From assembly GCA_025361385.1 (NCBI GenBank), contig JANYAJ010000179.1, forward strand, positions 1 to 8,242: a stretch of 8,242 bases of DNA. The letters are read 5' to 3'. Shown piece by piece: positions 1 to 6,467 of this stretch. Position numbers and translations under genes: made by a program. Each line of letters begins with the position of its first letter. Position 1 is the first letter of the stretch. The notes below the pieces were generated by a model. That model had not been told where the DNA came from and made no database searches. It saw only the letters and a program-made list of their open reading frames with translations. The stretch is from Nitrospira sp. (GTDB lineage: Bacteria; Nitrospirota; Nitrospiria; Nitrospirales; Nitrospiraceae).

Positions 1-444
1 GCTTTCGAACAGCAGTCGTCCGGTCAGCTGTCCGGATTACTTGTGCCTGTGCAACCTTCGCGCTCTTTCACAATATGCTGGCCCGACTGCTCCGGAGAAC
101 AGCCAGGGTGGATGCCTTCGCTCCTGCACCACTCCGCTCCCTCCCCTCCCATGTCAGGGTCGACTCGTTCAGGCTCCAAGAACTCCAAGATTTCAATGCC
201 ACGAGGAACGGACCACAACCGACTCATTACGTCCTGCGCCTAGGACCCTGGCGATTGGCGCAATATGAGCCGGCGACGGGATCGCTACTGCTCCGACAAT
301 CGCTCGCAGCCGCCGGTCTGGAGCCTTTTATTCGCCAATGCATCAGCCCCCCACAAACAGTCCAAGAATGCGGCAGTCAACCCCTATAGCCCTGTTCAGA
401 CTCCGCAATTTCTCGTCATTTCGAAGGAGCCAATCGCTCTGGCT

Positions 445-474
445 TTTTCCCAAACCTAGCAGGCTGTGGGAAAA
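445..474. repeat. 8-bp inverted repeat with 14-base loop
   Basis: TTTTCCCA (445-452) and TGGGAAAA (467-474) are perfectly complementary around a 14-base loop. No T-run follows on either strand, so it is not a typical intrinsic terminator. The right arm and part of the loop (GCAGGCTGTGGGAAAA, 459-474) resemble the start of the GCAGGCTGCTGAAAAA repeat type common between genes in Nitrospira-like genomes. The hairpin may therefore be part of a degraded repeat unit rather than a regulatory site. Confidence 0.35.
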
Positions 475-534
475 CCATGTTGGAAAGACAGAACTTCGAT
501 GGCCGCTCACCTTGCTCAAATACAAAACGTCTCC

Positions 535-636
535 GCAGGATGCTCAAAAAGACCATCCAGCAAGGCCGTAGCGAACTATCCTTTTAAGGGGTGGCTGGGA
601 TGATCCCAGCCACCCCGCCTCTTTTCAGCATCCTAC
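535..636. repeat. Nested inverted repeat, likely dispersed intergenic element
   Basis: The left end GCAGGATGCT (535-544) is matched in inverted orientation by AGCATCCTAC (627-636), 9 of 10 bases. The segment after the left end (CAAAAAGACCATCCAGCAAG, 545-564) and the following GGCCGTAGCGA have the look of a dispersed intergenic repeat that I recall from Nitrospira genomes. Between the outer arms lies a perfect 13-bp hairpin (588-616). The whole could be a non-autonomous palindromic element or a complex terminator. The identity with a genome-wide family is from memory; the inverted-repeat geometry is directly visible. Confidence 0.5.
588..616. terminator. Strong 13-bp hairpin, probable bidirectional terminator
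   Basis: GGGGTGGCTGGGA (588-600) and TCCCAGCCACCCC (604-616) pair perfectly around a TGA loop. On the plus strand TTTT follows at 622-625 after five other bases. On the minus strand the stem is followed by TTAAAAGG. Neither tail is an ideal U-tract, so termination may be partial or Rho-assisted. The hairpin would insulate the sigma factor operon (promoter about 37 bases further on) from transcription coming from the left. Confidence 0.5.
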
Positions 637-652
637 GAGAATACACATCCTT

Positions 653-682
653 TTGCCCGTTCCCACCGTAGGATGGTATAGT
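653..682 (+). promoter_or_regulatory. Sigma70-like promoter of the ECF sigma operon
   Basis: TTGCCC (653-658) and TATAGT (677-682) are separated by 18 bases. TG at 674-675 gives an extended -10 (TGGTATAGT). The expected transcription start near 689 leaves a leader of about 45 bases before ATG 734. This placement makes the upstream TTG at 653, in frame with the sigma gene, very unlikely as a start. Confidence 0.45.
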
Positions 683-733
683 CGTGGCGGACATGAGGGG
701 GTCCGAATTTCCCTCCAATCACGCGTTCGTTTT

Positions 734-1336
734 ATGGATACACCCTCTCGACCGGCCGCCACGACAATCGATCCAAGCCTGCTGGCCCGCGTGGTCAAAG
801 GCGATCAGCAGGCATTCAGCCAGCTCTATGACCATTCGAGCACGCTGCTGTTCACGTTGGCGGTCAGAATCCTGGGCAATCACGAAGAAGCGGCGGAGCT
901 GTTGCAGGATGTCTATTTGGAGGTCTGGCGAAAAGTCTCCCGCTATGATGTCGGACGCGGAACTCCGGTTGCCTGGCTGGTCACCCTCACCAGAAGTCGA
1001 GCCATCGACCGGCTGCGGGCCAGGGCAACAAGGGGCTATCGAGCCACCCAGTCGCTGGAGGCCGGAGCCGCTAATCAGGTGGCCGATCTGGGCCTTAATC
1101 CCTTTGATACACAGGCCGATCAAGAACTCCGTATCAGCATCGGTGCAGCGGTGGCGGGATTGCCCCAGGCGCAGCGACAAGCGATTGAATTGGCCTATTA
1201 CGAAGGACTCTCCCACGCCGAGATTGCCGCGCGGCTCAACCAGCCGCTCGGGACCGTCAAGACTAGGATTAAACTTGGCATGTCCAAACTCCGGGATGGG
1301 CTGCAGCAGTGGTGGAACCATGGTGAGCTCCAATGA
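734..1336 (+). CDS. ECF-family RNA polymerase sigma factor (SigK/RskA-linked type)
   Basis: A 200-residue alternative sigma factor that would direct core RNA polymerase to a small regulon when released from its anti-sigma factor. Region 2 spans about residues 27-97, with the core-binding stretch LLQDVYLEVWRK (57-68) and the -10-recognition stretch WLVTLTRSRAIDRLRAR (81-97). Region 4 spans about 139-192, with LPQAQRQAIELAYYEGLSH and the helix-turn-helix ending GTVKTRIKLGMSKLR. No region 3 and no extra C-terminal domain are present, as expected for ECF factors. ATG 734 is chosen because it begins just before the conserved domain. The frame is open upstream to TTG 653, but that codon coincides with the presumed -35 element. 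No clear Shine-Dalgarno sequence precedes ATG 734, so the exact start is uncertain. The stop overlaps the start of the anti-sigma gene (ATGA), indicating coupled translation. Family assignment is firm; the inducing signal cannot be read from sequence. Confidence 0.93.
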   Translation: MDTPSRPAATTIDPSLLARVVKGDQQAFSQLYDHSSTLLFTLAVRILGNHEEAAELLQDVYLEVWRKVSRYDVGRGTPVAWLVTLTRSRAIDRLRARATRGYRATQSLEAGAANQVADLGLNPFDTQADQELRISIGAAVAGLPQAQRQAIELAYYEGLSHAEIAARLNQPLGTVKTRIKLGMSKLRDGLQQWWNHGELQ

Positions 1337-2349
1337 CGCATGAAGAACTTGAAGAATCGGTTCCGTTGTACGCCGCTGGGGCTCTGGACCGAACCGAACG
1401 ACAGGCGCTGGAAGCCCACCTGCTCTCCGGCTGCGCCTCCTGCCACGCTGCGCTCAAAGACTACCAATCCGTCGCCGCGCTCCTCCCGCTCGGGCTCAGT
1501 CCGACCAGTCCTCCACGCGCCCTCAAAGCCACCATCATGGCCGGACGAAACCCTGCTCCGATACCAGAAGTGGCGGCCCAGAAAGAACCGGCCCGACCAA
1601 GTCTAGAGCCTGGCGAATGGATGAATCACCTCTTTCCTCCCATCGCCCCTGCCCGCTCATGGTCGCTCCCCTGGGCCGTTGGATTGGCCACGCTCGTCAT
1701 CGTAGCGGTCGGCGGCTACCTCTCCTGGAACGTGGTCACCCAACGTTCCGAGGATACCTCGAACATTCAACAGCTCGAATCCTCACTCCAGGATAAATCG
1801 ACGACGCTTGCCAAACTGCAGCGCGAGATCGGCGAACAAGCGAAAGCACTCGCCGAAGTGCGCAACGATCTGCAGCAACGATCGAACGAAGCCACAGAAG
1901 CGAAGCAACAACTGGCCCAGCGTGAGGCTGACCTGGAAGAGGCTCGCGTGCAACTCAGCCAGCGAAGCGGCGCGCGCACCGGCGGGACTCCGCAAGACGA
2001 ATTAGCCACACTCCTGCGAATCCCCAACGTCAAAGCCGTCTCCCTTACCGGATCGGACGTGGCGAAACATGCTGCGGGATTCCTTCTCTACGACGCTCGA
2101 ACCCAAAAGGTCTGGCTCTACTCCGTGAACCTCCCGGAATGTCCCAACGGCACGACCTATCAACTCTGGGCCATTCAGGCCAAGCCCGTAAGCATCGGGA
2201 CTTTTCATATGGATCACGGAGACACCGCCCACCTCTTGGTGAAGAAGGTGTCGAACTTCACCGATGCGAAAACATTTGCCCTGAGCCTGGAGCCATCAGG
2301 CGGCCGCCCCCAACCGACGGGCCCCATCTACCTCTTAAGCCGATCCTAA
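1333..2349 (+). CDS. Transmembrane anti-sigma factor, RskA-type C-terminal domain
   Basis: A 338-residue partner of the sigma factor encoded just upstream. The N-terminus (1-50) is a cytoplasmic anti-sigma domain with a zinc-finger-like H29-x4-C34-x2-C37 pattern; the classical motif has x3 between His and Cys. One membrane helix lies at about 113-133 (LATLVIVAVGGYL). Residues about 143-211 are strongly coiled coil, rich in Gln, Glu, Lys and Leu. Residues about 228-338 resemble the anti-sigma-K factor RskA domain, with TYQLWAI and the terminal PTGPIYLLS. By analogy with RskA, the N-terminus would hold the sigma factor at the membrane until a periplasmic signal triggers proteolysis. The start is supported by GGTGAG at 1322-1327, five bases upstream, and by the four-base overlap with the sigma gene. 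The long coiled coil between membrane and RskA domain is unusual and may mediate dimerisation or signal sensing. Confidence 0.9.
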   Translation: MTHEELEESVPLYAAGALDRTERQALEAHLLSGCASCHAALKDYQSVAALLPLGLSPTSPPRALKATIMAGRNPAPIPEVAAQKEPARPSLEPGEWMNHLFPPIAPARSWSLPWAVGLATLVIVAVGGYLSWNVVTQRSEDTSNIQQLESSLQDKSTTLAKLQREIGEQAKALAEVRNDLQQRSNEATEAKQQLAQREADLEEARVQLSQRSGARTGGTPQDELATLLRIPNVKAVSLTGSDVAKHAAGFLLYDARTQKVWLYSVNLPECPNGTTYQLWAIQAKPVSIGTFHMDHGDTAHLLVKKVSNFTDAKTFALSLEPSGGRPQPTGPIYLLSRS

Positions 2350-2368
2350 CGGAGACGGCACTCAACGC

Positions 2369-2397
2369 TTGACCTCTCTCCGCTAGCCCGCTACAAC
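2369..2397 (+). promoter_or_regulatory. Sigma70-like promoter for the duplicated secreted protein
   Basis: TTGACC (2369-2374) and TACAAC (2392-2397) lie 17 bases apart, with five of six and four of six matches to the housekeeping consensus. A start near 2404 would leave a leader of about 60 bases. This suggests that the next gene can be transcribed independently of the sigma/anti-sigma pair. Confidence 0.45.
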
Positions 2398-2454
2398 CTC
2401 CCTATCAACGACTGCTCGGTTGCCCATCCAACGCGACCTTTTCATCGAGCCGGC

Positions 2455-2463
2455 AGAGAGGAA
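2455..2463 (+). promoter_or_regulatory. Ribosome binding site
   Basis: AGAGAGGAA ends two bases before ATG 2466. It is purine-rich and contains GAGG, fixing the start of the secreted protein gene directly ahead of a clear signal peptide. Confidence 0.6.
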
Positions 2464-2465
2464 TC

Positions 2466-3365
2466 ATGCGAGCGCTATATGCTCTGACCATCGCAGCCTT
2501 GTTCTTGGGAATCTGCCTGACATCCCCGCCTGAACTCTGGGCGCTGGAAAAATATGGACGTCCCTTGCCGGAGATGGAAGGGGCCCATGACGACAGCGAA
2601 GAGCATTGGGTTCGAGGCTATCTCCTCTCCGGTGCCTTCATGAGCAACCCCAGCTTTGCCGCGAGACCGGACAACAGCGGCTTGGTCGGCCTTCGCCATA
2701 TGATCCATCTGGAAACGGATCTGTACAAAGAATATCTCCACTTCTATACCGACCAGAACTTCTTTTCAGACCGGCAAGCCGGCTGGGTGAGTCTCTCGGA
2801 GTGGGACTCCGTTTATGCCTTCACCGGCACCGTCCAGAACTGGGGATGGCGCCTGCAATATGAACGAGATGCGCCTTTAGATCGAAGCGGCATCATACAG
2901 GCCTATGCCGATACACTCGTCACGTACCGACCGGCCGACGCCCGCAGCCTCAGCTGGTGGCGCTCAGCCTTTCCCGATCAGAACCTGACGGTCTATGCCG
3001 GCGGCGGATGGCTCTTTCACAACCAATCCTACTTTGCCAGACCTGACAACAGCGGGCGCGCGCTGTTCCGATATGTGGCACATGCTGATCTCGACCTCTA
3101 TCGCAATCGTGTCATCCTCTTCGTCGACGGCAACTTCTTTACGGACCGGAGCGCGGCCAATGTCCTGCGGCCCAGTGAGTTCGACTTAGTCATGGGGCTT
3201 GCCGTCCGTTACCACGAGATGGAGATTGCCCTGATCCATGAACGGGACCTGCCCTTGGATCGAGGAGGGTTAGTGCAACGGTACGTCGCATTGCAGTTGC
3301 GGTACGAGTTCGAATGGACCAAATCGTCGAATCCTGCAGGCAAACAACTCTCGCTCCATCGCTAG
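2466..3365 (+). CDS. Secreted protein with two tandem ~125-residue repeats, function unknown
   Basis: This 299-residue protein starts with a signal peptide (about 1-26, hydrophobic core ALTIAALFLGICL), probably cleaved after LWA. The mature part consists of two related halves, about 50-155 and 175-282. ARPDNSG occurs at 66-72 and 191-197, TDQNFFSDR at 95-103 matches VDGNFFTDR at 220-228, and ERDAPLDRSGIIQ at 133-145 matches ERDLPLDRGGLVQ at 259-271. The constant offset of 125-126 residues shows an internal duplication. Alternating hydrophobic and polar residues with many Tyr, Trp and Phe suggest beta-strands, compatible with an outer-membrane or periplasmic beta structure. There are no cysteines after the signal region, no lipobox and no haem motif. 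I do not recognise the family. It follows the sigma/anti-sigma pair in the same direction and could be a target of that sigma factor, but a housekeeping-type promoter also precedes it. Confidence 0.85.
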   Translation: MRALYALTIAALFLGICLTSPPELWALEKYGRPLPEMEGAHDDSEEHWVRGYLLSGAFMSNPSFAARPDNSGLVGLRHMIHLETDLYKEYLHFYTDQNFFSDRQAGWVSLSEWDSVYAFTGTVQNWGWRLQYERDAPLDRSGIIQAYADTLVTYRPADARSLSWWRSAFPDQNLTVYAGGGWLFHNQSYFARPDNSGRALFRYVAHADLDLYRNRVILFVDGNFFTDRSAANVLRPSEFDLVMGLAVRYHEMEIALIHERDLPLDRGGLVQRYVALQLRYEFEWTKSSNPAGKQLSLHR

Positions 3366-3401
3366 GCCCCCTTTCTGCCCTGTCTCCTGGTGCACGGGCC
3401 A

Positions 3402-3410
3402 TGCTACGAT
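3402..3410 (+). promoter_or_regulatory. Possible extended -10 promoter for tadA
   Basis: TGCTACGAT fits the extended -10 pattern TGnTAnnnT. No convincing -35 hexamer lies upstream. If used, transcription would begin near 3417, placing the GTG at 3390 outside the transcript and favouring GTG 3462 as the tadA start. Confidence 0.3.
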
Positions 3411-3446
3411 GTCGGCCTGAACGAAACTCCTACAGAGCAGGCATCC

Positions 3447-3452
3447 GGGAGA
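3447..3452 (+). promoter_or_regulatory. Ribosome binding site deciding the tadA start
   Basis: GGGAGA lies nine bases before GTG 3462. No comparable site precedes GTG 3390 or the in-frame ATG at 3492. Confidence 0.4.
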
Positions 3453-3461
3453 ACAGCCATC

Positions 3462-3956
3462 GTGCCGACAGATGAAGAAGATCAAGGCTTCATGCGAATC
3501 GCATTGGAGGAAGCCGCCCGCGCACCGGCGATCGGCGAGGTGCCGATTGCAGCCGTGGTGGTGCGTGAGGGGGAAATCCTGGCCCAGGCTCACAACTACC
3601 GCGAGCGCTGGCAAGACCCCACGGCCCATGCGGAAGTCATTGCCATCCGCGCCGCATCGACGGCACTCGGCACATGGCGATTAACCGAAACCACGCTCTA
3701 CGTGACCGTCGAGCCCTGCACCATGTGTCTCGGTGCGATTATCCTGGCGAGAATTCCGCGAGTCGTCTTTGGGGCAAAAGATCCGAAAGCCGGCGCCTGT
3801 GGGTCGGTGTTCGACTTCACAGACGAACCGAAGTTGAATCATCGAGTTGAGGTTCTTGGCGGAGTTCTCGAGCGGGAAAGTCAGAGCCTCATTCAAACGT
3901 TCTTCAGGGGACTGAGAGAGGCCTCAGATGTAACCAAACAGCGACCTCCTCAATAA
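3462..3956 (+). CDS. tadA: tRNA-specific adenosine-34 deaminase TadA
   Basis: A zinc-dependent cytoplasmic deaminase that converts adenosine to inosine at the wobble position of tRNA-Arg(ACG). Using GTG 3462 the protein has 164 residues, normal for TadA. The catalytic HAE motif is at 56-58 (His zinc ligand, Glu proton shuttle), and PCTMC at 85-89 supplies the two Cys zinc ligands. EVPIAAVVV near the N-terminus, the following LGAI and the GACGSVFDF stretch are typical of TadA rather than of guanine or cytosine deaminases. The frame is open to GTG 3390 (188 residues), but the extra 24 residues look unlike the family and overlap a possible promoter. The stop lies 8 bases from the stop of the convergent phosphopantetheinyl transferase gene. 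This housekeeping gene has no evident link to the flanking systems. Confidence 0.93.
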   Translation: MPTDEEDQGFMRIALEEAARAPAIGEVPIAAVVVREGEILAQAHNYRERWQDPTAHAEVIAIRAASTALGTWRLTETTLYVTVEPCTMCLGAIILARIPRVVFGAKDPKAGACGSVFDFTDEPKLNHRVEVLGGVLERESQSLIQTFFRGLREASDVTKQRPPQ

Positions 3957-3964
3957 CACCAATC

Positions 3965-4726
3965 CTATAAGCCAGCGCCGCACTGCACGACCCAGTCCTT
4001 CCCTTGCGCAGCCACCGCTGCCTCCCACCCCTCGCCACACGAGAGCAGGCGAACGGTCCAATTATTTTGCAGCCGAGAACCCTCTGGGACTTGAATCTCT
4101 GCGCCGGATCCGTCTGCTCCCAACAGGACCACACATTGACTCAAAGCCTGAAGCCCAACTCCTTGCGCTTTAAGTACCGCCTCTTTTGAGACCCAGTAGC
4201 GGAAGAACCTTCCTGCACGCTGCTCCTGATCCGCTTCCATAATCCTGGTGTGTTCGGAAGGAGCAAAGTACCGCTCAGAAAGCTTCGCGACCTCAACGTC
4301 CAGTCGAATTCGTTCGATATCGACCCCAACCTCTTGCTCCATTGAAACAGCGATAAGCGCACGGCCATGGGCATGGGACATATTGAATGTGATGGTAGGC
4401 TGACCGTCTAACTCCTTCGTCAAGAAAGGCTTGCCCTCCGCACTGCGATGCAGCGCTATCATGCCGGGACCGGTCCCCAAATATCGGCTAAGCACCGCTC
4501 TGAGACCTCCGTGCGCAAGCACGAATCGTGACCGGTCTTCCTCTCGAACCAGGCGCGCAGCTCGTTGCTGTTCACCTTCGTCTAACCACTGTCTGCAACG
4601 TTCCAGACAGCGTGACGATCCATCAAGCACAATCCCCCAGAGTTGAACGGCATTTAACTCAAGACTGAGATGGCTCTGCCGGTCAATATCTATGAGGCGT
4701 TCAATCGGTTGGAATGAAATCAGCAC
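3965..4726 (-). CDS. 4'-phosphopantetheinyl transferase, Sfp family
   Basis: Transfers the phosphopantetheine arm of coenzyme A to the active-site serine of carrier domains, here most simply those of the NRPS upstream in the operon. The 253-residue length fits the Sfp/Gsp type rather than the short AcpS type. Motifs visible in order are GKPFL (98-102), FNMSHAHG (114-121), VGVDIE (133-138, with magnesium-binding D136 and E138) and WVSKEAVLKAQGVGL (178-192, with K181 and E182). The start is GTG 4726, preceded by GAGG at 4734-4737 (complement), seven bases away. An ATG seven bases further upstream is out of frame. The gene begins 39 bases after the exporter stop and is the last of the minus-strand operon. 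It might also serve other carrier proteins of the cell, which the window cannot show. It is intact, with all key residues present. Confidence 0.93.
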   Translation of the reverse strand: MLISFQPIERLIDIDRQSHLSLELNAVQLWGIVLDGSSRCLERCRQWLDEGEQQRAARLVREEDRSRFVLAHGGLRAVLSRYLGTGPGMIALHRSAEGKPFLTKELDGQPTITFNMSHAHGRALIAVSMEQEVGVDIERIRLDVEVAKLSERYFAPSEHTRIMEADQEQRAGRFFRYWVSKEAVLKAQGVGLQALSQCVVLLGADGSGAEIQVPEGSRLQNNWTVRLLSCGEGWEAAVAAQGKDWVVQCGAGL

Positions 4727-4765
4727 GGCTCATCCTCAAGGGAAACATTCGGCAGCATGAAGCGA

Positions 4766-6427
4766 CTAGGGGCGACGACCGGCTGCTACGGGACTCACAT
4801 ACTCGACCATCTTGCCGTCCTCTAGTTTAATGACCTGATCGCCGAGATGAAAATACCGGTCATCGTGTGTGATCACGACCACCAACTTCCCCCGCTTACG
4901 TAAGTCCGGAAGCAATGTCTTGTAAAAGATGTCCTTATACTGTGGATCTTGATCCGCCGCCCATTCATCAAACACATAGATTGGGCGATCCTCCAAATAT
5001 GCGGTCACCAGCGCCAACCGTTTTCGCTGCCCCTGCGAGAGATCGATCGTCGAGAAGGTGCGTTCCTGCACCGTGACCTTCTGTTCCATATGCAGTAATC
5101 GTAAATACTCAGGCGCGAGCCTCTCAACCAGAGAATCCGTCTGGCCCAAGAGCCTATTGAAGAGGTGAAAGTCTGAAAATACGACCGAGAAATGTTCCCG
5201 ATACCACTCTCGATTCGCATCGGTGATCGTCGTGTTTGCCAGCGTTACGCGCCCCGTTGAAGGCTGATAGAGCCCCGTGAGAACTTTCACAAATGTAGAT
5301 TTCCCACTCCCATTCCCTCCAATGACAAATACCAATTCGCCAGGGCGTAGGGCTAGGCTGATGGGACCGAGCATGAAAGGCGCGTCGACCCCCTTCTCCT
5401 CGCCATACGAAAACACGACATCGTTCCACTGCACAAGAGGCGAGGCTCCAGACTCAAGACCTGCCAAGGGTAACGGCAGCACATCTTCATGGCTGACGTC
5501 CAGAGACACCCCCAACCGTTCGATATTCTCCAATGCGACCTGGCCCCGTTCGATCGTCGGTAACGCCCCTATAATGCCCCAGATAGGATTCATCATATAG
5601 AGGACGGCTACCACATACCCCGTCAAGGCTTCCGGGGATACCGTCACCAGGGATGGAAACAGAAATACGATTAAACCGATGAGGGAATAAAACGAGACTT
5701 GAGTCCATGCTTCCGCCAGAGCTTGCCTTCGGGTGGCTGTTAAATTCGTTTGCCGGTACAACTCCGCCGCCCTTCGCACCTCTTGGCTGACAAATTCCTG
5801 CCGACGTCCCCGATGCATCAACAACTCTTTCAGCCCATCCGTGAGGGACCGAAAGTGTCGAAACAACTCTGCTCTGGCCTGGCGGGCCGAGGCAATGACG
5901 CTGAACGCGCTGGTATGCAACCACTGATACCCCAGTGCACCGAACAGCGTGACCGCCACCACTCCCAGAAACGTCCCCCACGACAACCAGGCAAGATACA
6001 GTCCGCAACCAAACACCACTGCTGCATTCATGATCAGCTGAGGGAAGCATTGAATCGCCCAGGTCACCCAACTGACGTCGTCCGTCAGGGTGACGAGAAT
6101 ATTGGCGGCCCCTCGCTGTTCAGATTGACGCAACGGGGCCCGCACGATCTTCGCACAGAGCGTCAAGGAGAGGTCAAAAATCGTGTCTTGTGAAAATCGG
6201 ACGAGCAGGAACTGGGACCAGAGGTTGGAAAGCAGCTTCCCGACCACGAGAACGATAAACCCCAGCATCACGCGGAGGGAATGGTCTGAGGAATGATGGA
6301 GCACATGATTAATGAGCGCTAAAACCCCGGCGCTCATGAGACCTGACATGACGCCGGCACAAACCATGAGCCAGGCCATGCTCTTGGAACGCTGGACAAC
6401 GAAGCGGAGAAATCGTCCAAATGGCAT
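4766..6427 (-). CDS. Cyclic-peptide-type ABC exporter, fused membrane and ATPase domains (PvdE/SyrD family)
   Basis: A 553-residue half-transporter expected to work as a homodimer in the inner membrane. The N-terminal ~300 residues contain about six membrane segments (roughly 16-40, 52-76, 128-148, 150-170, 243-263, 266-290). The ATPase follows, with Walker A GGNGSGKST (370-378), signature LSQGQ (463-467), Walker B IYVFDEWAADQD (483-494, catalytic E488) and switch His521 in ITHDDRYF. The FDEWAADQDP block and the SVVFSDFHLF stretch in place of a normal Q-loop are, to my knowledge, hallmarks of exporters for siderophore and lipopeptide NRPS products such as PvdE and SyrD. No peptidase domain is present, so it is not a bacteriocin leader-cleaving exporter. 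ATG 6427 follows GAGG at 6438-6441 (complement) by ten bases. The gene begins 40 bases after the NRPS stop and probably exports the peptide or its acylated precursor to the periplasm. Confidence 0.92.
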   Translation of the reverse strand: MPFGRFLRFVVQRSKSMAWLMVCAGVMSGLMSAGVLALINHVLHHSSDHSLRVMLGFIVLVVGKLLSNLWSQFLLVRFSQDTIFDLSLTLCAKIVRAPLRQSEQRGAANILVTLTDDVSWVTWAIQCFPQLIMNAAVVFGCGLYLAWLSWGTFLGVVAVTLFGALGYQWLHTSAFSVIASARQARAELFRHFRSLTDGLKELLMHRGRRQEFVSQEVRRAAELYRQTNLTATRRQALAEAWTQVSFYSLIGLIVFLFPSLVTVSPEALTGYVVAVLYMMNPIWGIIGALPTIERGQVALENIERLGVSLDVSHEDVLPLPLAGLESGASPLVQWNDVVFSYGEEKGVDAPFMLGPISLALRPGELVFVIGGNGSGKSTFVKVLTGLYQPSTGRVTLANTTITDANREWYREHFSVVFSDFHLFNRLLGQTDSLVERLAPEYLRLLHMEQKVTVQERTFSTIDLSQGQRKRLALVTAYLEDRPIYVFDEWAADQDPQYKDIFYKTLLPDLRKRGKLVVVITHDDRYFHLGDQVIKLEDGKMVEYVSPVAAGRRP

Positions 6428-6467
6428 CGCCAGTCCGCCTCACATTACTCAAGGAAGAAGATGTACA

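Larger units (their letters stand above)
1..652. other. Intergenic region without a defensible gene
   Basis: No frame here gives a protein I recognise. The longest open frame runs on the plus strand from the window edge to a TAG at 387-389 (about 128 codons, first ATG at 75). Its product is rich in Arg, Pro and Gln, has no family motif and no clear Shine-Dalgarno sequence, and overlaps other open frames of similar quality on both strands. What can be seen are two hairpins (445-474 and 588-616), a fragment resembling a dispersed intergenic repeat (535-636), and at the right end a promoter-like sequence serving the sigma factor gene. The left part could be the remnant or end of a gene lying outside the window. 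Confidence 0.5.

Noticed and set aside
24..227. 67-residue open frame on the minus strand
   Set aside because: Short, overlaps the plus-strand frames, and shows no domain or promoter context.
3..389. Open frame on the plus strand, about 128 codons from the window edge, first ATG at 75
   Set aside because: No recognisable family motif, Arg/Pro/Gln-rich composition, no clear ribosome binding site, and competing open frames on both strands. It could still be the end of a gene starting outside the window.
719..1333. 204-residue open frame antisense to the sigma factor gene
   Set aside because: The sense frame carries unmistakable sigma region 2 and 4 motifs; the antisense product has none and follows from codon bias.
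684..1343. 219-residue plus-strand frame overlapping the sigma factor
   Set aside because: Its product is rich in Trp, Arg, Ser and Pro, typical of an out-of-frame reading of the real gene.
2425..2450. CATCCA motif before the secreted protein gene, reminiscent of a SigK-type -35 element
   Set aside because: No matching -10 element lies 16-17 bases downstream, and it sits too close to the ATG at 2466.
5167..5205. Missing Gln in the exporter Q-loop (FSVVFSDFHLF) as a sign of inactivity
   Set aside because: This variant is, to my knowledge, typical of the PvdE/SyrD exporter group; all other ATPase motifs are intact.
5487..6071. 194-residue minus-strand frame inside the ABC exporter
   Set aside because: Shifted reading of the exporter's membrane domain; the true frame contains continuous family motifs.
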